5,350 nt of DNA, taken from positions 1 through 5,350 of the forward strand of contig SOIY01000264.1 of NCBI GenBank assembly GCA_004376785.1, in the 5' to 3' direction. Position numbers and translations under genes: made by a program. Below, one piece after another: positions 1 to 5,350 of this stretch (the stretch's first letter is position 1; the number at the start of each line of letters is the position of its first letter). The DNA comes from Candidatus Stahliibacteriota bacterium. Lineage in GTDB: Bacteria > Hydrothermota > Tepidihabitantia > SM23-42. The notes beneath the pieces were generated by a model. The model worked only from the letters and a program-made list of their open reading frames with translations, was not told the DNA's origin and did no database searches.

Positions 1-302
1 ATGCCTGTTATTTCTACTTGACTGAAGTCCTGACGATGTCCTTGTTTTCGACGGTATTTTTTTCTTTTCTTAAATTTAAAAACGATAATCTTGGGAAGCC
101 TACCATGATTTTTGACAATCCCCTTAACCTTTGCTCCATCAATATAGGGCTTGCCAAATATGGTATTTCCATTATCCTTTATCATCAAAACTTTATCAAA
201 TTCGACTTTCTTACCTACCTCACCAATATGGGCAGGTATGGTTAAATTTTCGCCTTTGCTCACAAGATATTGATAACCTTTTGCCTCAATCACTGCAAAC
301 AT
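1..302 (-). CDS. rplU: 50S ribosomal protein L21 (C-terminus cut by window edge)
   Basis: L21 is a bacterial large-subunit protein that binds 23S rRNA. Translating the minus strand from the ATG at 302-300 gives 100 open codons starting MFAVIEAKGYQYLVSKGEN, followed by a central VLMIKDNGN stretch, PYIDGAKVKG, a basic FKFKKRKKYRRKQGHRQ stretch, and VEITG at the edge. This matches the L21 family from end to end. The GHRQ motif and the (V/I)xITG ending are diagnostic. The family is usually about 100-105 residues, so only a few C-terminal codons and the stop lie outside the window. The start is fixed by a strong Shine-Dalgarno five bases upstream, inside the end of secG, and by the one-base TAATG overlap with the secG stop. 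rpmA (L27) commonly follows rplU in bacteria and might lie just outside, which cannot be seen here. Confidence 0.97.
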   Translation of the reverse strand, partial: MFAVIEAKGYQYLVSKGENLTIPAHIGEVGKKVEFDKVLMIKDNGNTIFGKPYIDGAKVKGIVKNHGRLPKIIVFKFKKRKKYRRKQGHRQDFSQVEITG

Positions 303-649
303 TACCTACCTCCTTCAACAGGTTCTTCAGGAATAAGTGGTACCTGTTCTTCAGGCATTACTGGTTGTACGGGCATTTCCTCTAATCCCTTCTCAACCGC
401 ACTTCTTGTAGTTGGTCTTCGAGAAATCAGAACAAGGAAGAGTGAAGTAACAAAAAAACCAATTGCCAAGCCAGTGGTCAACTTCACAAAAAATGGCGTA
501 GCTCCCTTGCCACCAAACAACGCATCAGTTCCGCCGCCTCCGCCGCCAAATACACTCGACATACCACCGCCTTTTGACTGTTGCAATAAAACCACAATAA
601 TTAACAGCACACATACAAGTATATGAAAAAACATAATCACACTATACAT
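302..649 (-). CDS. secG: Preprotein translocase subunit SecG
   Basis: SecG is the small accessory membrane subunit of the SecYEG translocon and stimulates SecA-driven export. The 115-residue product has the family plan: a first membrane segment at about residues 3-22, the conserved LLQQSKGGGMSSVFGGGGGG signature at 21-40, a glycine-rich cytoplasmic loop with a second FGG, and a second membrane segment at about 54-75. A basic SRRPTTR stretch follows, then a Pro/Glu-rich tail (about 88-112) that looks disordered and makes this protein longer than a minimal SecG. The ATG at 649 has AAGGAGA four bases upstream, which favours it over the Met at residue 6. The last three codons (Gly-Gly-Arg) form part of the rplU ribosome binding site. 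A dedicated promoter lies just upstream, after tpiA. Placement after a glycolytic gene is common for secG; pairing directly with rplU is less usual. Confidence 0.96.
   Translation of the reverse strand: MYSVIMFFHILVCVLLIIVVLLQQSKGGGMSSVFGGGGGGTDALFGGKGATPFFVKLTTGLAIGFFVTSLFLVLISRRPTTRSAVEKGLEEMPVQPVMPEEQVPLIPEEPVEGGR
308..315 (-). promoter_or_regulatory. Shine-Dalgarno of rplU, embedded in secG
   Basis: The minus strand reads AAGGAGGT here, followed by AGGTA and the rplU ATG. This is full complementarity to the anti-Shine-Dalgarno at five-base spacing. It is read as the Gly-Gly codons near the end of secG, so coding and ribosome-binding functions overlap. With the TAATG junction it supports re-initiation or coupled translation of L21 after SecG. 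Confidence 0.9.
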
Positions 650-694
650 TTCTTCTCCTTATTGTCTTCAATTGCCATAATCCAGACATGAAGC

Positions 695-722
695 ATTATA
701 TCTATTTTAATGGTGCTGTCAA
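695..722 (-). promoter_or_regulatory. Sigma70-type promoter for secG-rplU
   Basis: On the minus strand, TTGACA (722-717) and TATAAT (700-695) are both perfect consensus hexamers, separated by 16 bases. The -35 box includes the tpiA stop codon TGA (721-719). A start site about 6-8 bases after the -10 (near 687-689) would give a leader of roughly 40 bases that contains the secG Shine-Dalgarno. No terminator-like hairpin with a T-run is visible between tpiA and secG, so read-through from the glycolytic operon is also expected. The call rests on sequence only. Confidence 0.85.
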
Positions 723-1450
723 GTGATTGAAAACTTTATTATCCGTGCAAAACTCTCGGGTTTCAGGCTTGCACCGCCAACCAGTACTCCCTCAATCTCT
801 TGCTCATGCATAAGAGTATCAATGTTTTCAGGCTTAACACTTCCTCCATATAGAATAGTACTCTTTTTCTTTATTAGCTGGGCACGAATAAACTTATGGA
901 CATCTACTACCTGCTGTGGTGTTGCAGTCTTACCTGTACCAATTGCCCATACCGGTTCATAAGCAAAAACAATTTTGTGGGCTTCATTCTCAATATCTTT
1001 CAGTCCCTGTTTCAGCTGTCTTGAAATCACCTGTTCAGTCATTCCCTGTTCTTTCTCTTTTTCAGTCTCACCTACACAGAATATTGCAATCAATCCAATC
1101 TCCAATGCCGTCTTCAATTTTTTATTTAACATCTCATCGGTCTCACCCATTATGTGCCGTCTTTCAGAATGACCAATAACCACATATTCACAGCCGAGAG
1201 ATTTGAGAAATAACCCGGATATCTCACCTGTGTAGGCACCGCTCCTTTCCCAGTACATATTTTGAGCACCAAGCTTAACATTGCTGTTTCTGATAACCTC
1301 GGCAACAATTGGCAATGACGTAAAAGGCGGTATTAAAATAACCTTTCTGTTCTTCACATCGCTAATTAACTCTAACAAATTTTGAACCAGAGATCGTGAT
1401 TCAGCTGGGTCTTTGTTCATCTTCCAATTTCCAGCAATAATCGGATCCAT
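719..1450 (-). CDS. tpiA: Triosephosphate isomerase
   Basis: This cytoplasmic glycolytic enzyme interconverts dihydroxyacetone phosphate and glyceraldehyde 3-phosphate. The 243-residue TIM barrel carries the full active site: Asn8 and Lys10 in AGNWKMN, the electrophile His94 in VIGHSERR (91-98), the catalytic base Glu165 in AYEPVWAIGTGK with flexible loop 6 at about 166-174, the phosphate-binding YGGSVKPEN (201-209), and LVGGASL (223-229). It is slightly shorter than the usual 250 or so residues. The helix-rich stretch between HKFIRA (185-190) and YGGSV is about six residues shorter than in E. coli. The ATG overlaps the pgk stop by one base (TAATG) and has AAAGGAG five bases upstream. It is the last gene of the gap-pgk-tpiA block, and its stop codon lies within the -35 box of the next promoter. 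Confidence 0.98.
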   Translation of the reverse strand: MDPIIAGNWKMNKDPAESRSLVQNLLELISDVKNRKVILIPPFTSLPIVAEVIRNSNVKLGAQNMYWERSGAYTGEISGLFLKSLGCEYVVIGHSERRHIMGETDEMLNKKLKTALEIGLIAIFCVGETEKEKEQGMTEQVISRQLKQGLKDIENEAHKIVFAYEPVWAIGTGKTATPQQVVDVHKFIRAQLIKKKSTILYGGSVKPENIDTLMHEQEIEGVLVGGASLKPESFARIIKFSIT

Positions 1451-2631
1451 TATTTCTCCTTTAATATCTTAATACCTGGCAATTCCTTACCTTCAAGATA
1501 TTCTAATGATGCACCACCACCAGTTGAGGCATGGCTTACTTTATCACGTAGATCAAATTTTGACAATGCCGCAACTGTATCACCACCGCCAACTATAGAA
1601 ATTGCTCCACCAGCTGTAGCATCAGCCACTGCATTTGCTACAGCTTCTGTTCCTTTTGAAAAATCATCAATCTCGAATATACCCATTGGACCATTCCAGA
1701 CAATTGTCTTTGCCTTTTTTATGAATTCTACAATATCCTGTTTTGCCTTCTCACCAATATCAACACCACAATAATCATCAGGTATTACAGATGCATCAAC
1801 ATTTTCTATAAGATTACCCTGTTCTGGAGCCCTGGCAATAAGAACATCTACAGGTAGGTATATTTTTGTATTATCTAAAAGTTCTTTCGCAACATCTATA
1901 AATTCATCCTCGCAGAGTGACTTTCCAATATTATACCCTTTTGCCTTATAAAATGTAAAACACATTCCTCCGCCAATTACCAGATTATCCACATTATTTA
2001 ACAAATTTTTTATAACACCGATCTTTGTGGAAACCTTTGCACCACCAATTATTGCAAGTAAAGGTCTTTGTGGATTCTTCAATGTATCTTCAAGATATTC
2101 TATTTCCTTTTCCATAAGAAATCCGCAGGCAGGTTCGTCAAAATACGAAGCAATACCTGCTACTGATGCATGTGCCCTGTGTGCAGAACCAAATGCATCA
2201 TTCACATAAAAATCTGCTAATGATGCAAGCTCCCTGGAAAAATTCGGATCATTATTCTTTTCTTCAGGGTGAAACCTCGTGTTTTCAAGAAGTAAAATGT
2301 CTCCCTGTTTTAAACCCTTAGCTAATTTCTTTACCTCATCACCAACACAATCCGAAGCAAAGATTACTTTACGATGTAACAGTTCTGTTAACCTGCGTGC
2401 CACAGGTGCAAGACTCATCTTTGGATTAACCTTGCCTTTTGGTCTGCCAAGATGGCTGGCAATGACTGGAATGCCTCCTTGCTCAAGAATATATTTAATG
2501 GTTGGAAGTGATGACCTGATTCTTGTGTCATCAGTGATCTTCATATCTTCATCAAAAGGCACATTAAAATCTACCCGTACAAAAACCTTTTTGCCATTAA
2601 TTGCGAGATCTTTAACTGAAAACTTTGCCAC
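1450..2631 (-). CDS. pgk: Phosphoglycerate kinase (GTG start)
   Basis: Phosphoglycerate kinase transfers phosphate from 1,3-bisphosphoglycerate to ADP, giving ATP and 3-phosphoglycerate in the cytoplasm. The 393-residue length is typical. N-domain substrate motifs are RVDFNVP (19-25), SHLGRPKG (59-66), ENTRF (116-120) and NDAFGSAHRAHAS (144-156). C-domain nucleotide motifs are GGAKVSTKI (196-204), NGPMGIFE (313-320), GGGDTVAAL (348-356) and the hinge/active-site HASTGGGASLEYLEG (367-381). The start codon is GTG, giving MAKFSVKDL, which fits the family N-terminus; the next in-frame Met is residue 30, inside the conserved domain. GTG shares its first base with the TAG stop of gap (TAGTG). The ribosome binding site is weak compared with its neighbours (AGGA, eight bases away), so translation may depend on coupling to gap. 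It is not fused to tpiA, unlike in some Thermotogales. Confidence 0.98.
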   Translation of the reverse strand: MAKFSVKDLAINGKKVFVRVDFNVPFDEDMKITDDTRIRSSLPTIKYILEQGGIPVIASHLGRPKGKVNPKMSLAPVARRLTELLHRKVIFASDCVGDEVKKLAKGLKQGDILLLENTRFHPEEKNNDPNFSRELASLADFYVNDAFGSAHRAHASVAGIASYFDEPACGFLMEKEIEYLEDTLKNPQRPLLAIIGGAKVSTKIGVIKNLLNNVDNLVIGGGMCFTFYKAKGYNIGKSLCEDEFIDVAKELLDNTKIYLPVDVLIARAPEQGNLIENVDASVIPDDYCGVDIGEKAKQDIVEFIKKAKTIVWNGPMGIFEIDDFSKGTEAVANAVADATAGGAISIVGGGDTVAALSKFDLRDKVSHASTGGGASLEYLEGKELPGIKILKEK

Positions 2632-3638
2632 TATTCTTTTCCTGTTATATATTCAAGCAAATCAATCATTCTAACTGAATATCCCCATTCATTATCATAC
2701 CAGCTTAATACCTTTATCAAATTACCATTAACCTTTGTCAATTCAGCATCAAAAATAGAAGAATATGAATTACCAATAAAATCTGAAGACACCAATGGTT
2801 CATCACAATATTGCAGATAACCTTTAAGACTTCCTTGTGAGGCATCTTTGAATGCCTTATTTACCTCATCTTTTGTAGTATCTTTTTCAAGTTCTGCAAC
2901 AAAATCAACGATGGAAACGTTTGGAGTTGGAACCCTCAGTGCTATTGCATCCAATTTTCCTTTCAGATCAGGAAACAATCCTATTATTGCCTTTGCCGCA
3001 CCAGTTGTTGTGGGAATCATTGAGAGTGCTGCTGCTCGCGCCCTGCGCAAATCCTTGTGAGGCAAGTCAAGAATCTTTTGATCAGTCGTATATGAATGAA
3101 TTGTTGTCATAAAACCTCTGCGAATTCCGAAATTTTCATGAAGTACCTTTACTGTAGGCGCAAAACAGTTTGTTGTACAGGAGGCATTTGAAAAAATGAA
3201 ATCCTTTTTAGGATCGTATGTATCCTCATTTACACCCATAACAAAAGACGAAATCTTTGGCTCACCTTTACCTGGGGCAGAAAGCATAACCCTCTTTGCA
3301 CCGGCTTTAATGTGCAATTCAGCCTTGCTATACTCCCTGAATTTACCAGAGGATTCAAGAACATAATCGACTCCGAGGTCTTTCCATGGAAGTTTTGAAG
3401 GGTCTTTTTCTGAAAAAACCTTGTAATCCTTACCATCAACAGATATGGCATTATCCTTTGCTTTTACGTCTGCATTAAATGTTCTATGGACTGAATCATA
3501 TTTTAATAAATGTGCAAGAGTTATAGCATTGGTAATATCATTTATACCTACAATTTCAAATTTTTCATTTTTATAACCTGCCCTAAAAACTAATCTGCCA
3601 ATTCTACCAAATCCATTAATAGCAACTTTTGCTTTCAT
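2631..3638 (-). CDS. gap: Glyceraldehyde-3-phosphate dehydrogenase, type I, NAD-dependent type
   Basis: This enzyme oxidises and phosphorylates glyceraldehyde 3-phosphate to 1,3-bisphosphoglycerate, the substrate of the downstream pgk product. The 335-residue protein begins with the Rossmann motif INGFGRIGR (7-15). The active-site Cys154 lies in SNASCTTNC (150-158) and the catalytic His181 in [10 protein letters not shown] (178-187). RRARAAA and PTTTGAAKA follow, with YDNEWGYS near the C-terminus. Asp34 after the second beta strand (GINDIT) and Leu192-Pro193 in LDLPHKD are the residues linked in Bacillus-type enzymes to NAD rather than NADP use, so a glycolytic role is inferred. The ATG has AAGGAGGT three bases upstream, a strong but close Shine-Dalgarno. 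It is first in the minus-strand operon and has its own promoter in the divergent region shared with murJ. Confidence 0.98.
   Translation of the reverse strand: MKAKVAINGFGRIGRLVFRAGYKNEKFEIVGINDITNAITLAHLLKYDSVHRTFNADVKAKDNAISVDGKDYKVFSEKDPSKLPWKDLGVDYVLESSGKFREYSKAELHIKAGAKRVMLSAPGKGEPKISSFVMGVNEDTYDPKKDFIFSNASCTTNCFAPTVKVLHENFGIRRGFMTTIHSYTTDQKILDLPHKDLRRARAAALSMIPTTTGAAKAIIGLFPDLKGKLDAIALRVPTPNVSIVDFVAELEKDTTKDEVNKAFKDASQGSLKGYLQYCDEPLVSSDFIGNSYSSIFDAELTKVNGNLIKVLSWYDNEWGYSVRMIDLLEYITGKE
2640..2643 (-). promoter_or_regulatory. Weak Shine-Dalgarno of pgk
   Basis: The minus strand reads AGGA followed by eight bases (AAAGAATA) and the GTG start. This is the weakest ribosome binding site among the minus-strand genes, whose other sites are AAGGAGGT, AAAGGAG and AAGGAGA. 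It lies inside the last codons of gap. Combined with a GTG start and the one-base overlap, it points to coupling with gap translation. Confidence 0.6.
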
Positions 3639-3661
3639 ATAACCTCCTTAATCTCTTCATA

Positions 3662-3689
3662 ATTATAGACAAAAAATTGCCAAAGTCAA
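3662..3689 (-). promoter_or_regulatory. Sigma70-type promoter for the gap operon
   Basis: The minus strand shows TTGACT (3689-3684, five of six matches to consensus) and a perfect TATAAT (3667-3662) with a 16-base spacer. Start of transcription is expected near 3655, leaving a leader of about 17 bases that consists mostly of the Shine-Dalgarno (3649-3642). There is no room for a riboswitch or attenuator, so control of gap would have to act on the DNA at or upstream of this promoter. Confidence 0.85.
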
Positions 3690-3700
3690 CGAAATTTTGG
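3680..3700. repeat. Short inverted repeat over the gap -35 box
   Basis: CCAAA (3680-3684) and TTTGG (3696-3700) form a 5-bp inverted repeat with an 11-base centre. The left arm touches the last base of the gap -35 box (3684-3689), and the rest of the box lies within the centre. Placement suits a repressor site, but arms this short occur by chance in AT-rich DNA. No known operator was recognised. Confidence 0.3.
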
Positions 3701-3702
3701 AG

Positions 3703-3746
3703 TGCAACGTGAGACAAGCCTTGCTACTCCATTTTTCACGATTGCA
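3703..3746. repeat. Imperfect inverted repeat between the divergent gap and murJ promoters
   Basis: The left arm TGCAACGTGA (3703-3712) pairs with the right arm TCACGATTGCA (3736-3746) over 10 base pairs, with one unpaired A at 3741. Pairing can extend inward by a G-T and an A-T. The arm centres are about 33 bp apart, near three helical turns, so two protein dimers or subunits could sit on the same face. It lies upstream of both -35 boxes and outside both predicted transcripts, so it is not a terminator or leader structure. A shared operator is the simplest reading. The regulator is unknown. Confidence 0.5.
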
Positions 3747-3752
3747 ATAACA

Positions 3753-3780
3753 TTGACACGATTTTTAAATTCTGTATAAT
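3753..3780 (+). promoter_or_regulatory. Sigma70-type promoter for murJ, predicted leaderless
   Basis: TTGACA (3753-3758) and TATAAT (3775-3780) are both perfect consensus hexamers with a 16-base spacer. The murJ ATG begins five bases after the -10 box, so the usual 6-8 base distance puts the transcription start on or next to the A of the start codon. No Shine-Dalgarno precedes the ATG. Confidence 0.85.
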
Positions 3781-3785
3781 TACTC

Positions 3786-5342
3786 ATGGCAGATATTGCA
3801 AAAGGGATTCGGGCATTTACTATTGGAACTGCAATAAGCCGAGTTTTAGGTTTGGTAAGAGAATCAGTATTTGCCTATCTCTTTGGTGCAGGAAGGTCAA
3901 CCGACGCTTTTAATGCTGCATTTCGCATCCCTAATCTATTCAGGGATATGTTTGCAGAAACTGCGTTATCTGCTGCATTTATACCGGTCTTAACTACTGA
4001 AAAGAAAAAAGGCAAGGAAGCGCAGAATTTGCTAGCGAGCAATGTTTTCAATATATTGTTAATTGTCGTAGGTATAATTGTCGTTTTAGGCATTATTTTT
4101 TCACCTTATCTTGTTAAAATCATAGCCTTTGGGTTTGGATCAGTGCCTAACAAACTCAATCTTACTGCAAATCTGACTGCCATAATCTTTCCTTTCTTAT
4201 TATTTATTGCCATTGCTGCCTGGGCAATGGGTTATTTAAACACTGAGCAAGAATTCTTTGTACCATCATTAGCCCCTGCCTTTTTCAATGTCTTATCCAT
4301 TGCTAGTCCAATTGTACTTTATGCATATTTGGTGAATAGAGGTATTGATCCTATATTTGGTATGGCAATTGGTGTTATACTTGGTGGTCTGATGCAATTC
4401 TGCATACAGATTCCAATGCTTTATAAAAAGGGATTCCATTATAGATTTTATCTCAATTTCAAAGACCCCAATTTAAAGAAAGTATTTAAACTCTTTATCC
4501 CGGTAGCAATAGGGCTTGCAGCAACAAGAATAAATGTTACAGTAGATACATTTCTAATTTCCTTCCTGGCTGAACGGAGCATGACATGGCTCAATTATGC
4601 ATTTAGGATCATGCACCTTCCATTAGGTCTATTTGGAATTGCGGTTGGGACAGTAGCATTATCCACAATATCTAAATTTGTCGCAGAGAAAAAATATGGT
4701 GAAGTAAGATCAACCCTTTTTGACTCTTTAAAATTAGTCTTTTTTCTTACGGTCTCAAGCGCGGTTATTATAGCATTTCTCTCTTATCCTATTACGAGAA
4801 TTATTTATGAACGAGGTATGTTTACTCCTTTTGATACATATGCTACTACTCAAGCATTAATTCTTTATATTATTGGTATTCCATTTGCTGCAGGAATACG
4901 AAATATTGCCGCAGTCTTTTATGCATATAAAGATTCCAAAACACCAATGTATGCAAGTTTTGTCGCAGTTGGAATAAATATTGCATTAAATTTAATTTTA
5001 ATGCGAATTATTGGATACCGTGCTTTTCCTTTATCAACTACTATATCCTCTTTTATAAATATTTCAATTTTATTATACTTTTTGCCGCGTAAAATAGGCG
5101 CATTTAACATAAAACCGATTATCAAATATTTTGTCTTTCTTGTTATCGCAGCTTGTGTAGGTGGATTTTTTGGGATTTTTATAAACAAATTTTTATCAAG
5201 CAGCTTAGGTATTTCATTTCTGTTTCAGGTCCTAAATATCATAATTAGCGGCATTGTCTCTTTAGCATCTTTCTATGCGGTCTGTTTGATATTAGGACTT
5301 GGTGAAGTAAAAAACTACCTTAAAAGATTGATTAAGGGTTAG
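3786..5342 (+). CDS. murJ: Lipid II flippase MurJ (MviN/MVF family)
   Basis: MurJ is the inner-membrane transporter of the MOP superfamily that flips lipid II to the outer face for peptidoglycan synthesis. The 518-residue product is strongly hydrophobic throughout, compatible with the family's usual 14 membrane helices, and ends in a basic KNYLKRLIKG tail. The N-terminal signature is clear: SRVLGLVRE (18-26), FGAGRSTDAF (33-42), IPNLFRDMFAE (48-58) and ALSAAFIPVL (60-69). Arg19, Arg25 and Arg53 align with the essential E. coli Arg18, Arg24 and Arg52. Arg274 in WLNYAFRIMHLP (269-280) aligns with Arg270, so the central cavity charges are kept. The ATG at 3786 is the only reasonable start: an in-frame TAA lies at 3777-3779 and the next Met is residue 55. 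It diverges from gap and has its own promoter with no ribosome binding site. The stop is TAG, eight bases before the window end. Confidence 0.96.
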   Translation: MADIAKGIRAFTIGTAISRVLGLVRESVFAYLFGAGRSTDAFNAAFRIPNLFRDMFAETALSAAFIPVLTTEKKKGKEAQNLLASNVFNILLIVVGIIVVLGIIFSPYLVKIIAFGFGSVPNKLNLTANLTAIIFPFLLFIAIAAWAMGYLNTEQEFFVPSLAPAFFNVLSIASPIVLYAYLVNRGIDPIFGMAIGVILGGLMQFCIQIPMLYKKGFHYRFYLNFKDPNLKKVFKLFIPVAIGLAATRINVTVDTFLISFLAERSMTWLNYAFRIMHLPLGLFGIAVGTVALSTISKFVAEKKYGEVRSTLFDSLKLVFFLTVSSAVIIAFLSYPITRIIYERGMFTPFDTYATTQALILYIIGIPFAAGIRNIAAVFYAYKDSKTPMYASFVAVGINIALNLILMRIIGYRAFPLSTTISSFINISILLYFLPRKIGAFNIKPIIKYFVFLVIAACVGGFFGIFINKFLSSSLGISFLFQVLNIIISGIVSLASFYAVCLILGLGEVKNYLKRLIKG

Positions 5343-5350
5343 GGTCTGGA

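Noticed and set aside
18..385. Plus-strand open frames near the left edge
   Set aside because: They lie opposite rplU and the end of secG, both of which are clear family members. The plus-strand peptides have no recognisable domain.
270..626. Plus-strand open frame with a proline-rich repeat
   Set aside because: It is the antisense of secG. The proline run is the reverse complement of SecG glycine codons in a conserved loop, and there is no ribosome site or family match.
650..718. Possible terminator or small RNA between tpiA and secG
   Set aside because: No GC-rich hairpin with a T-run is visible. The stretch is explained by a promoter, a short leader and a ribosome binding site.
1930..1935. 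TATAAT on the minus strand inside pgk
   Set aside because: The position 16 bases upstream reads TACATT, which is not a -35 box, and such hexamers are expected by chance in AT-rich DNA.
2279..2674. 131-codon plus-strand open frame opposite pgk and the gap/pgk junction
   Set aside because: It is the shadow of conserved pgk codons, with no Shine-Dalgarno or recognisable protein features.
3230..3451. 73-codon minus-strand frame inside gap
   Set aside because: It is an alternative frame of gap. The gap frame carries all the conserved GAPDH motifs without interruption.
3715..3723. Small palindrome CAAGCCTTG between the arms of the larger inverted repeat
   Set aside because: Only four pairs around a single central base; too short to separate from chance.
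3703..3746. Inverted repeat as a transcription terminator or insertion-element end
   Set aside because: Both flanking genes point away from it, there is no T-run stem-loop in the right orientation, and no transposase or target duplication is present.

Overview
The window is an ordinary bacterial housekeeping locus. It holds a minus-strand operon for lower glycolysis followed by protein-export and ribosome genes, and a divergent plus-strand gene for the lipid II flippase MurJ. SecG, ribosomal protein L21 and MurJ mark it as bacterial, and MurJ implies a peptidoglycan wall. The DNA is AT-rich (by eye about 35-40% GC). Genes are tightly packed, most have strong Shine-Dalgarno sequences, and promoters are close to the sigma70 consensus. 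The species cannot be fixed from this. An AT-rich, possibly uncultured lineage (for example one of the WOR-3/Stahlbacteria-like groups) would fit, but that is only a weak guess.

Layout, read along the minus strand from right to left: gap (3638-2631), pgk (2631-1450), tpiA (1450-719), a 69-bp gap, secG (649-302), and rplU (302 to the left edge, its last few codons cut off). Three of the four junctions are one-base stop/start overlaps (TAGTG, TAATG, TAATG), which suggests translational coupling. The 69-bp gap between tpiA and secG holds a perfect TTGACA-16-TATAAT promoter whose -35 box contains the tpiA stop codon, so secG-rplU probably has its own transcript as well as read-through. On the plus strand, murJ (3786-5342) fills the rest of the window.

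The 147-bp region between gap and murJ (3639-3785) holds two back-to-back promoters, both with 16-bp spacers. The gap promoter gives a short leader with a strong Shine-Dalgarno. The murJ -10 box ends five bases before its ATG, there is no Shine-Dalgarno, and an in-frame stop lies within the -10 box, so murJ mRNA is predicted to be leaderless. Between the two promoters sits a 10-bp inverted repeat with one bulged base (3703-3746), a candidate shared operator. A second, shorter inverted repeat overlaps the gap -35.

In function, gap, pgk and tpiA interconvert triose phosphates and 3-phosphoglycerate, yielding NADH and ATP. SecG and L21 serve protein export and translation, and MurJ serves wall synthesis. 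No mobile element, CRISPR array, RNA gene or new system was found. The points of interest are regulatory.
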